Assembly: GCA_003290165.1 (NCBI GenBank)
Contig: QNQO01000680.1
Span: 62,001-126,000 of the forward strand
Reading direction: 5' to 3'
DNA: 64,000 bases
From: Berberis thunbergii
Lineage: Eukaryota; Streptophyta; Magnoliopsida; Ranunculales; Berberidaceae
Notes under the pieces: generated by a model
Seen by the model: only the letters and a program-made list of their open reading frames with translations
Told to the model about the DNA's origin: nothing
Databases searched by the model: none
Made by a program: the position numbers and the translations under genes
Shown here: positions 33,923 to 46,700 of the stretch, piece after piece
How positions within the stretch are numbered: the stretch's first letter is position 1
How the letters are laid out: every line of letters starts with the position of its first letter

Positions 33923-34059
33923 CTAGGCAGTTTGGGTTGCTGCTTGGGGGGCGACTTTATACTTTTGCCACACTTTCCACAAAAGTGTTTCAAGAGAAGG
34001 GACTAAAGTGTAAAGTCGCCCTCAGATAGCAATCAAACAGCAAAACCCAGACTGCCTAG
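33923..34059. mobile_element. CTAG foldback (MITE-like) family, copy D, in the UTP20 promoter
   Basis: 137 bp starting CTAGGCAGTTTGGGTTGCTG and ending with the inverted form (CCCAGACTGCCTAG). A second block, GGGCGACTTTA, is also inverted. The flanks read AATT on both sides, a possible 4-bp target duplication. The inner phrase GGGACTAAAGTGTAAAG matches the family. It ends about 345 bp before the UTP20 ATG. Confidence 0.7.
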
Positions 34060-34117
34060 AATTTCTGATAATTTATACAGCCCCTAAACTAAAGAGAGGG
34101 GGAGGAATAGGATTTCC

Positions 34118-34357
34118 AGCCCACCTCAAAGAGAACACACTTCCGAGTCGAATTCGCCTTATTATTATTACACAAAAACAATTAAAACATGTGCACCGCA
34201 CGCTCCTCCTATTCTCTCACCCTAAAATAAACTCAAGTCGGCTCTTTTCACTTCTTCCGTTCTCTCCCTCTCTTGCCGCCACTTTGTAGACCAAAGCAAT
34301 CACCTCTCCTCTGGTCTCGACGAACGAACGAAGCAATCTCATCTCTTGAAACCCTAA
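34118..34357 (+). promoter_or_regulatory. UTP20 promoter/leader with site II and telo-box
   Basis: AGCCCA (a reverse site II element, TGGGCT) lies at 34118-34123 and a telo-box AAACCCTAA at 34349-34357. A second telo-box lies in intron 1 at 34484-34492. In Arabidopsis this pair is enriched at ribosomal-protein and ribosome-biogenesis genes, so it agrees with the gene it precedes. A CT-rich leader runs up to the ATG at 34404. Confidence 0.6.
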
Positions 34358-34403
34358 CTCTCTCTTCAAAACCCTCCATCGACGATCAAGAACTTGCTCT
34401 CCA

Positions 34404-37400
34404 ATGGCGACGTCTTCACACTCACAAGCTGTCAAGTCACTGAACAAATCCCCCGGCCGAAAACGCTTCGTCGTAAGCTCTTAAAACCCTAATTTCATCT
34501 CCTTTACGCGTCTGCACGCTTCACTGCTTTAATTTAAAGTAACAAATTTGTGTTCTTTTTTGCTTTTACAGTTCAAGAACTTCTCTCAGAGAATAGAAGA
34601 AATCGACATTAGCGAAAAGGTTTACCGGAGCTTAGACCCTCTTAAAGCGGAGCCCTCGGAAGGCTCTTCGTTTCTTCGGGACTGTCTCATTGAATGGCGG
34701 GTAAGCACAAGCTTAATTTATGCTTCAGTTTGTAATATTTACAGACTCCTATTGTGCTGTTCGTGAATAATTTGGTATTGGGATTTTCTTGAATTCAAAA
34801 TCTCAGGAATATTTGAGTTGAAGAAAACAGACTAGTTTTTTTTAGTTGGGTATAAGTTGTAGGTTGGTTTTGAACTAGAGGGAGAATTTGGTCTCAATGA
34901 ATACCAGACAAGGCTAGAATTTGAAATTAAGGAAAAGCATTAGCTTTACCTAAAAATATATTATATATTTTTTCTAAATACATCTAGAATATATAAATAT
35001 AAAAGTCACGTATCAATGGTCAAAATGTCATCATCATAGTTTTTAAAGTACGATAATGCCTTGCAACACTTACCTTGATATGGTGTAACTGGCTAATTTG
35101 GTGGAAATGTGTAACAAATCATACTATGAACTCAAGTACTTCCAACTGCACGTACTTGCACATTGTTAGTTATTTAGTGGTTGCCCCGTGTTTTATCTCT
35201 TCAGAGTTTGTACCTATATATGCAACGTTTCCATTTTATCACCAGTCAGTTAATTTGATAATGATTTTTGTTTTGTTTTGTCTTTGTTATTATTTTAGGA
35301 ATTAAATACAGCAGAGGATTTCATATCATTTTATGAGGAAATGATGCCATGGGTACAGACATTGCCACAAGTTCTATTTCACAAAGATACAATTATGTCG
35401 AAACTTATATCTAGATTGCAAATTAAAGCCAGACTGTCACTTGAACCCATACTGAGGTATGTTCTGTTTGGCTGGTTATTGTACATTGTTGTTGTCTTAG
35501 TCTCTCAGATACTCATATTCCACTCTGCCCAGTCAAAATTAGTTTAAAACTTGGAGTCATTAACGGTTAACTGATGGTAGTGTATTTATGTTAGGGGTTT
35601 GTGATTCATTGGTTTGCAGTTTGCACTAAATGCATATTGAATACTTTTTGTTTCAAGTAAGTTTTGTGTGAACAGATGGGAATCATGTATCAGGATCCAC
35701 ATCAAAGCTTGAGATTATTTCTAGAATATTTTAAGAATATTTAGGGTACTTCATTTAATTTTTGATTTTGTAATTAGAATTAGCTTTCCCATTTGAATTA
35801 GGACTACTTTATTCCTTTGCAAGCGTCTGGTTTTAAATAGGAAACTATGCCAATGTAATGATTAGTTCTTAGGTTGAATTGGAGTTGAATAAAAGACGTA
35901 TCTCTTTATTCTCTATTTGTAATTAGGATTTTACTTTCAAATTGTAGATTGTTGTGTAAAATGCGTGATTGCTTCAACAATTTCCATGGAGTGATTGAAA
36001 ATTTTATTTTATTGTTCATAGTTGATTGATAAAAGAGAGGAAAAAATTGAAAAACTCAAACCTAGGCGTAAGACGAAAAAGATTATAGAAAAAGAAAAGT
36101 TGTGGAGGTAGAATGAGACCCGCACATGCCATCAGCTAAAAATGCCGTTGCCTCCACACCCCTCACTGTAATCAGCAGTGCTGCGGCCTCATTGCCGTTA
36201 AACCTCCCCCATAACTGCCACTGCCTTATCTAACTCTGCGCCCAGCAGTGGTGTCCCTACCTTGGGCATTGTCAAAGTGCTGGTGAACCAAGCTTTTCAT
36301 TACGTGTGTTTTGGTAAAGAAAGTGAGGGTGACTAAATGCAGCCTGTTTATTGCTTGAGACACCACTTTGCAACACATCTCTGAGGTTATGCATAACCCT
36401 TTTAGGCTGTACACCCACCATAGCTGGCACAACAGCTATTCTAAGGGAACCATAGTAATTTCTTATAAAACCATGATGTCTTTTGCTAAAGCCATTCCTG
36501 ACCTTGACTACAAGATTGTTATTATGACATATAACTGCGGTGAAGTGTGGGAAAACTAGTGGGTATATTCTCCATATGCGGTAGCCCACTGTATTACTGA
36601 CTTTGTAGGTAACATGATGTTTTGATGGAGCAACTTTGTTATATCAACCTCGATATCCTTTTGTTAGATTAAAAAAAACTAAAGTGCAAAGACGTTTGGT
36701 TATTGTTGCATCGCTAATTGGAGTGCATCCAGAGCCATTTGTTGTTATCCTTGGCAGTGATGCAGACAATGTTGTTGCTTTGCCCAAGTCCACTTAGCCG
36801 ACACCATGGCGACCCAATTGTGTCCCCCTTCAAGCCTAACATTTTGGCACTTTGTGATGTCGGTACAACATGAACCCCATTGTTGTTGCTGTACTGGAGC
36901 CATAGTAATCACAATTTCTCTCAATATTGTAGAAGATGACGACGTAATCACCATCATATTTGCTCTACTTGCACTTTATTAGCCCTGCAAAAGTTTTTTG
37001 ATTTATGTGATAGGTTTGATAGTCCTTTAAGATGACATATGATCAAAGGATGCTCAAAGTTACTTTTGCCAGTTGCTAATGAGTTGGTCCCTATTCTTTT
37101 AACTAAATTACTTATTGATGTTGCGAGTGGTTGCAAATGAAAAGTTTGTGGATGTTGCCTATTTAACTTGTCCAGAGCTTGTCATTTTCCAATTAGTCTA
37201 TCTCTATCTTTGTTGTTATTTACTAATTAGGATGCTTATGTATTTAATCCATCTTTCTCCATTAGGGATTGTCTATAAAGCTATATGTTTTTTTCAGTTG
37301 TGCATTATCCTACTCGTCCTTTTCCTTGATGTGGAAGTAAACAATATAGTGTTGAGCAGGTTGATGGCAGCTCTTTCCAGAGATCTTTTGAAAGATTTTT

Positions 37401-40400
37401 TGCCGTGAGTACCGTTTTCTCCATTAGATGAGCATCCACTTTGATCTGTATAGGGATATTTATAATTTTATGTACCTTTCTTTCTCTATGAAGGTCTTAA
37501 TAGTTAAGACATATTTAGGTTCTTTATGTACTGCCAATGCATTGATGACAGTAAAAGCATTCAAATATACTAATTTATCATTAATATTTGTTTAATTAAC
37601 CAAACTTTTGCCTTCTTAATCAACAAACCGTTTGTTATTGCTTCTGGCTTGCTTTTAATTAGAAGCAAAATTCTGACTCAAGTAAGAAAAATGAAAATAC
37701 TCACTACAAAATTTAAGAAGTCAAACTTATTTCTCAATGAAATAAATGCCACCGGACTTCTCACCTGCAAAATAAACAAATGGTCCTAAAAGTCAACTAG
37801 AGTTACAGAGATTAGGATTTACAGAGATTAGGATAAAATAATCTTTTTTTATTTTACTGAGTAGGTGTACTTAATTGTTTGACTGAAATTTTAGTTTTGA
37901 ATGTTTTACCAGCCACAAAAAGAGAATCTCGGTATTTTATAATAAGTGTCTGTGACTGAAACCTAAAGTCTCTGAATCTTTTGCAGTTTCCTACCAAGGA
38001 TTACCAATGCAATTGTGGATCTCCTTGAGAATGGCGCAGAAAGGGAACCCGAAGTCATTGAGCAGGTTTGTGATGTGGCGAGCTTTCTTTTTGTTGCGCT
38101 TACTTTTGATATTCCGGGCCTTATCTGACGCTTTGACCTGAATCTCGTGTTTGGCAGATATGTACTTCATGGTCTTATATTATGATGTACTTGAAGCGGT
38201 ATTCTTATACAAGACATTCACGAGTTTCTGAAGTAAGTAGATGCACATTTTTTAATTTTTAACTTATAATTTTTATTTTTTAAACTTCACTACTTTTGAC
38301 ATTTGAAGCAAATAGGGTAGACTGGTTATAAATATATTTGTATTGCTTTTTACCTACTGCGAAAATGTGTTATTCTTGAACCTTATTATGCTGTGAATGT
38401 TATGATGGAAAGGCCTAATGTGTCTCCCCTTGATTGCTTCATTTAACAAAAGGAAAAAAAAAAAAAGTATTGGCAGAAAACTTTAAATGGTAACTGAGGT
38501 AGAGTAGCCTTATTATAGTGTGGAAGTCTCTCAACTATTTTATAATCTCCTGGAAACTTGTGCAACATTCGTTACTTGTGTTTCAAGCCTAGCAATTTCT
38601 ACTTTGTATTCCTCTATAACAGTTAAAAACTCCCACCCCCCATCAGCCTCTCTCCTCCAATATCTCCACATTCTGATCTCTGTATCATAATATAGCCAAC
38701 CACCCTCATGCCTTGTTGTTGAACTGTAATTTTAAGTATTCTTACGCATAAGGGTGAGAATCTTCTTGAATCTTTGGATCTCATAGGAACAATCATTTGC
38801 AGCTTAAATCCTTGAATGTGCTGAATTTTTCTTTTAATTTATTTAACATGGGGAGCATTGTATTGTGATTTTGGAAACTGGATAAAGTTTATGCTTTGGA
38901 AGAATTATAATTTGATTGAAAGGTGAACATAATTACACAAGTCATTTCATAAGGTACTTCATAATCTTATCGATGATCATGACGATCGTCTTCTATGATC
39001 TTGTACCCATTCTACCACCTAAACTAGGCGCCCTTTTCTGGAAAACTAGTTTGTGGCGTTGTGACTAAATTGGAAGTGGTTTTGCTAGTGGCATTACAGA
39101 AGTAGAGTGCGCTGCATGGTGTACAAGGCACTGGGACTTTGTACACATGTTGAACATGGATTTGCAAAATTTTTTATGATGCAGTTGCTTGAATGCTAGT
39201 TGTTGGTTTCTACTGCAAAAATAATTCTATTGCTTATTGATGACTGACATTGCCTTTCAACTTTGTTGGTCAAAATTATCATGTAGTTGATGTTGCTCTT
39301 GACTAATGCAAAGCGGCCAATTGAACCTTGCTACCTGTAGGCTGTGTTAGATTTAACATGTCGGAGTTTTGGTAGGGTTTGGTCCATAGGATGAATTTTG
39401 AGGTCCGAGTAAGTTTCACTAGTTCACTGACCTAGTGACCTGATGCAACCCACCTTTTCATTGTTTTTATAATCCTTAATTCACAGTGAGAAACCTAACA
39501 GTTATGACCTAGACACTAAAGTTGAAACTTTTGTCGCTTAACATTTACTTGGTAATGTTTGAAACTCAATAGGCTAACACGTTTCTCTCTTGAAGGACTA
39601 CAGTTCATTTGAGGTATTATCCTAAAGATTATATTGAAGAATTCATGGCAGAATCCGTTTCATTTTTGCTGAGGAATGCACCTGATAAGCAACTTGCTAA
39701 AGGTATTACTGAGTTTTACTGTATATTGGAACTGTCACGATCTTGTATTACTGGATTTATTGTATATTGGAGATGTGATATTATCGAGCTTCTCCAAAAA
39801 GAGAACACTTAATATTTCGACTTGTTCCAAGTGATGTCGAATAATTACAATAGTTTGCATGTGGATATGGTCATAGAGAACGGTGTTTTTTATGTGAAAC
39901 ATTTATGGCACACAAATATTTAGCCACAAATATTTAGTTCCGAGTTGTTGCTTTTCAACTTGATTTGCTAAATTCTTTATAATGCAAGTTAACATCTCAA
40001 GCATACAAATGCAAATATCTATCTTTTGACGGCTCAATTCAATAGATTCAGTAGCTGATCGTGGAGGGTAGGGCTTCCTCTTTAACATGTGGAATGTCTT
40101 TTTGGAGTTTCGGTGCTTTCATTTTGAGAACACTTAAACTGGGAAGTGTCCTTTGCAATAGTTATCTTTTTGGTCGGTTTGTTTGGATTGCCTTGTGTAT
40201 AATTTACTCAAGTTTTATGTTACCATGCGGTCGCCCCCACCCACAAAAAATATAAATAAAAATCATGTCTTAGCTGAAGTGACCATCTCTCTTAAAATAC
40301 TGTTCTTCTGCGAACATGCCTTCATAACCAACAATATCGATTATGTTTTCTTTTGACATAAAAGTGAAGGGTGGGACTATACATCTGAAAGGTTTAAAAT

Positions 40401-40717
40401 CTGTAGGGTTATACTTGATATGCAGTCTGATATGCAACTAGAACCCAGTAAGTACATGCATTGTGTCCCATACAAGTCATCTATAGGGTTATACTTGATA
40501 TAAGAAATTCGTTGTGTTCACTCCACCAACTTTATTCGGGGACATTCTTCATAGATGCGTCCAAGTGTTACATATGTAGGAGTGGGATTAGCTGACTAGT
40601 AATATTTGTATATTTATTTCTTCTCGTCTTTTCTTGAACTTCAGTCCTTATCCTAGCCACCCATTTATTATGTCAAATATTCTGACCCTGAAACAATTCT
40701 CTCACCACATCACCGGC

Positions 40718-40778
<61 letters not shown>

Positions 40779-43700
40779 AACACACACACACCGAAAACGA
40801 GTCTGGGGCTTCTTGGTCTTTTTGATTGTCCTGTGCTTGGCATAAGTTTAGGTCCACAAGTGCTTAATGGTCTTTTTGTCTTTTATTGCTGCATTATGAA
40901 TTACAGTGTTATGCTGAATGCTATTATTGCAGGTATTAATGAGATTATACACGAAGTTGTAACTACTCCATCAGATGTGAGAAAGTCTGGGGCAAGTGCT
41001 TTGCTATGGCATGTTATGAGAGGGCCGCCAAACAAATTTCATTCAAAAGCTGAGAGGGTTTTGCGGTTATTGATTGAGCAATGATGGGAGTGATGCTGCT
41101 CAAGGCAAGATCTTATTTCTTTTATGTATTATTTAGTTGTGGAATGTATTTTTTACCATGTGCATCATGGCCCCTATTTAGCCATTCTCTGTTTAGTTTT
41201 ATTCTTAGAATTGGATATATTTATTTCATAGCACCAATAAAAAATCACAGTGTTGCATTTTATGGTTCTTTGACAGAAGTTTGAAAGCAGTTGACATTAA
41301 CCACTATTATTAGAGAGCGGTATTTATTTAGGGATTGATGCATTTTAATTAAAATACCTTGAAGTAGCATAAGCTTGAGTAAAAATACAGTTGATGCAAT
41401 TATTGCACTTAAATGCAATGTAGTCAACGCGACCGCCTAGGCGCGCCTCATGGCGTTTTTTATAAAATTCGCTTCAAAGTGAGGTTGCAACCCACTCTAA
41501 AATAGGGTTTTCTGTTTCTTTATGTAATATTTGATAAAAATAAGATATTTTATAAAATAGTGCATCTTTTTCGCTTCGCTATGCTGTATAATGTCATTAT
41601 ATTTTCCTTTTGATTCTAGTATTGTGTAATTTTGGTACATATTTTCTTATGATACTTGTCAAATGATGATGTATAACATGTTTCAATTACTATAAATTAA
41701 AAAAAAAATATTAGATCACTTCACTGAGGCGTCGCTTCACGCCTCAGCGTTTTTAGCCCGTTCGCCTCGCCTCCGTCGCAACGCCTTAACTACAATGCGT
41801 AAATGATTTTTTGGTTTGCAAGAGGGAACATATTAATAGAAAAACTCCATGAAAGAAACATTAATGGTACATCTAATAGATGTGGTGATATCTGTCCGGA
41901 AGCATAGGAAGGAGGTGGTAAGTAGGGCCTCCATAAAATCCTTTTCAGTTTAGTCTGAACATCAAAAGGCTTATAAATGCTGACTATCAATTGTCTACTT
42001 AGTTTATTGCACTTCACCTTAAAACCCAGACAACCATGGGTTCCCTCAAATGAATGGGGTTAGTTGTTCGTTTTCATTACAGTGAATTTCATATATAAAT
42101 ATTTACAAAGCAAAATCTTTGGACCTGAGAACAGTACGGTGTTGTTTGAAAATTGGTAATCATGCATAAGACACCAGCATGTTAGTTTTCCAAGTTCAAG
42201 GAAGAAATGTTTGCCATGAAGGATGGAAGTGTTATACTTGAGTTAGTACTTTAAATTGGGATTGTTTAAGTTGACTTTGAGTAACTCTGTTATTTGTCAT
42301 TTGGCATTGTAGTAGCTTGGATGCAATTCTTAATATATTGCCTAGTGGTTTGCTAGAGCTGATTGGTTTGGGTGTTTCCATCTAATCCCTCTTGCCAATG
42401 CATACACATGCATTACTTTCTCTTCTTATCACGGACTTGCTCTGCCTAATCACTTTCGCAGGGTCAGAGACCGTGGTTGAGTTTTAGCTGGCGTGCACCA
42501 TCAGAGAATAGTAATGGAACTCGAATCCACATGGAGTTTGAAATTGTTGTGGGATTGCTTATTTGATGAAATATCTTGTGCCATGAGCAGTGGGAGCTTG
42601 TTGCACCTGAGTCATGTATTGTCCCTTCTTATTTCTACTATAAAGTGCAGTAAAGGGGGTCAAATTTCTGGTGAGCTATGAAACAACTTTACATTTGATT
42701 CTGCCATCTCAGTGTATCTTAGGGCGTTTACATTCTTCCTTACTAATGTTGTTGTCCATTCTTGTTATTGTTTGGGCATTATTCTGTTATTTGTCACAGA
42801 TTACCAATCAATGTGTGGCCTTGTTCGATCTCTGGTAGAGAAATTCGTTGTGCCTGGGCATCAGCAGGCGGAGCATTATAACGAAGTTGTTGATAAGGTT
42901 TTGCAGTTAATGCTCTGCCTTCTTGATGAGTTTCTCAATTCTAGTGATACGTCATCCATTAATAGCATTTCATCCCAATGGGCTCCTGTATTTGAGCTGA
43001 GAAATGAAAGGTTAGGTGTCTGAAACTAGTTCAGCTTGTTGCATATTCCATTTGGTAGGTATGCAATACTTACCTTATGAATTCTGTTGTCGTTTTTTCC
43101 AGTTTGCTGATTTTCATTGAAATACTTATTCAAAAAGATCCACGTGTAGTGGATGCTTTTCGGAGCTATATATTGAGGTACAATAGATTTTGCTGTTACT
43201 TCAGATGCCTTTGCTGTCTGTTGATTTTATCTTTTGCTAATTTTTTCTATCGGATGTTCAGTGCCTTGAGTTATTTTGTTGAAGCATCACAATCATCAGA
43301 GGCAGTTGCTTTTCTGATGATGACGTTCTTTAAGAATCTGCAAGGGACTTATAACTGCTTTGATGGAGTTGGCAAAGAGAAAGTTTTGAGGATTTGCAGT
43401 TTTTTGCAAGAATTTATTATGATTTTTATAAATGATATTGCAAAGGGGGATGAATCAGCTATGCACTTCAATGAATCCAAATTGGCTATAATTTGGGCAA
43501 TCCTGAATTGTTACCCTCATTTTTTGGCTCTCCAAGCTGATCCGCCTTGATTATGGATTTAGTATGCGCGCTTGATCAACTTCCAATAACTAAAGCGGGT
43601 AAGATATGGTATTTTCTACTCTTTTATTACCTGAGAAATGCCATATAGCAATCTCGTAAGCTACCTGACAAAGCGTGAACACTTTTGGCATCTAATGTTG

Positions 43701-46700
43701 ATTCAAAGTAGCGATCTACTCACCCTGTCGGTATTTCATGATACATGATGTAGATCTAGTCACAATACTATTGTGGATAAGAATCAATATCCAAACAAAA
43801 CAGTTGATAGTCAGAGAATAAGAAATTCTCAGTTTGTGTGATATCTCCGGGCATAGCCACTTGCTCCACTTATGTATTTAACCCATGTATACCTATGTGC
43901 TCAACCTCCTGCAAATTTCAAATTGGGTCACCCGTACTGATCCTTGGTATGATTCACGACTTGGAGCGATGGATTTCAACAACTCATATGGTTAAGAAGC
44001 GATGGATTTCAACAACTCATATGGTTAAGAAGAGAACAAAGGAGGGAGAATAAAGAGGAAAAATCAGATCCAAAACGAGGGTACTTGGGTCCTTTTAGAT
44101 ATAATCCTTTTTCTTTTATTAGGTTCACTTAGTAACGAGTCGGTGTTTCCAAAACAACCTTCAAATTTCAAAAACAAAAAACTTATCTTAGATCACTGGA
44201 TAAAGTATTATGCATCGTGTCCATGTTCATATCTTCATACATTTAAAAAAAAATTATTATTGTCCAAATATATTGGAAAATAATATAATCATCATACCTA
44301 GATACTGTACCGAATTAAAAAAGTATATGAATTGCGACCCCAAATAGCGTACCCACTTTGCTTACCCCTCTGAATTCTGTACTAGGAAACCAATGTAACC
44401 CAAGTCCATTCCCGTTCCATGTACCCTATTGTTTCAGTTGAATCTTGTGATTTGTTTTGTCACTGGTTTTGTGTTACATATGACTATACTTTTGAAATTG
44501 ATTTTTACCCAAGTATTTTACCAAGGTATTTTAACCATTCAAATTAATGTTGTGACTGGATATGTGAATTGAGTAGATACTTCTCGACTGTGTTTTCTTT
44601 GTAGGGAGTTTTATGCGTATTAGGGCAGGTAACTAAACTAAGTTCTTCTCTCAGACAAAGTTGCAGGTGTTCCATCGGAAACTTGGCAAAGTCTGCTTGG
44701 TGCTGCGCTAGCGACCTATCACAATTTACATCTGGGTCAAAAGTCTGCACTTGCTGAAAAAACAAAGACATTCTTGGATCTTGCTCAGAAATACAAATCA
44801 TCAGCTCAAGTTTTGTCTGCCGTAGCTGAATTTTTGGATTTTGTGCAAGGGTAAGGTGCTCCATATGTCAGAGGCTAATATTGTTTCAATTCTGTGTCCA
44901 TGTTGTTTCGAAAACATATTCATTACTTTGTCACGTGCAAACATATTGGTTCTCTTTGTAGAATTGTGTTTGATGACATCATATTATGATAGGTCGCCAT
45001 TGCTAGAAGATTCCGGGAGTAAGGCATTTCATTCAGAGCTTGAGGCAAAGAAAGCCATCCAGGCAATCAGTGTTTTTGCTGATAACTTGTGCCTCCCGGA
45101 TCAAATCATCCGCATTTCAACTCTCAGGATACTCAGTCATTATGAACCTATAGGTGGAATGCCATCTGTGAGCGATCGGCCTGCTGAAAAGAAATTGCAG
45201 ACAGATGTTAATCAGTCATGCACTAGGGATGCTAATGACAGTAATGTATGCATTTTTTTGGGTCATGTATATGTTCTCAGTTAATGCTACTTTGGTTGAT
45301 TGTTGATTCAAGATTTCTGAAAATCAGGTTATTCAGCTCTTCCTTTCGATTGAGGCAACCCCTCTCTCAGTTTCTACAAGCAGGACAGTAATCGTATTGG
45401 TGTCTCGAATACAAATGGGGCTTACTGCTGCAAGGTTCTCTGAAGTTTATGTGCCTCTTCTGTTTAATGGGATCATTGGTATCTTCCATAAGCGCTTTGG
45501 TCATCTATGGGATCCTGCCTTAGAGTGTCTCTCGGTTCTAGTAGACAAATATATGAGGCACATATGGGATAAATTCATTAGTCATCTTGAACTGTGTCAG
45601 TTGGAATTTCTCACCAGTGGTAGGGATCTTGGAAACAAGAATGCCGACTGCTCAAGTAAATCAAGTGGTATGAGCCAATTCCCCTTTTCATTAAAAAGTT
45701 CGAGTTTGCATTTGCTTTTGTTTCACGCTTCCTGCAAAGTGTCAAATATCACATGCTCCTTTATATGGTCACTATATCTAATAAGATCACATTTATGGAG
45801 ATTTGATGATTGGGTAAATATGTACTATGGCTAACTTGACACCAGTGTAGTTAAGGCGTTGAGGCGGCGGGGAGGCGGATGAGCTTGAAAACGCCTTAGA
45901 GGCGAGGCGAACGCCTCACTTCACTGAGGCGGTCTTTAACATTTTTTAAAGGTTTTTTATTATAATAAATTGAAGCACGTTTAGATAAATAATATTCATC
46001 ATCATTATGATAACTTGCATATGCCAATATGTACAAAAGTCATACAACTATTTAGATTTGAAATGGAAACATAATAAAGTTGCATAGCATAGCAAAAAGA
46101 TGCACTACATAAGTGTACTTAACTTGCCTATCGACTAAATCACTAAAAAAGAAACAAACAAAAAAACATCAAAGCGTAATGTAAACTAGTTCATCAACTT
46201 CACGTTGGTTTAACTTTGGAAATTTGAAACAATGTTTGGAAAATTAATGGTTGAATTTGAAACAAACAGTGTTTGGAAAATTGCAATTTGGTGAGGCATC
46301 GCCCAGCAAGTCTCATTGGTTTAACTTTGGAAATTTACACCAAATTTTGATCCATATGCTAAAATATTACGATCCATACACTGAAATATTACTTATTATT
46401 ATTTATTGTGAAGAAAAAAATGCAGCAGAACAGATTATATAAAAAAACAGAACAGATCAAAAAAAGGAGGTGAACAGATCATATAAAAAAAGGTAGTAAA
46501 ACAGATCATATAAAAAAAGGTGCAGAACAGATCGTATAAAAAAACACAGGAAGGAGAGTGAAGAAGAAGAGGAAGGAGGAAGAAGAAGAGAGGAAACGAG
46601 GCAACACCTAATTTGAAGGAGAAGAACCTGATTAGAAGGAAAAAAACACACAGCAACAAGAATAGCCCCAAGGAGTTGTTCTCTTGTCTAAAACTTTAAA

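Noticed and set aside
40634..40825. Poly-proline open frame
   Set aside because: Produced by the (C)58 run inside a UTP20 intron.
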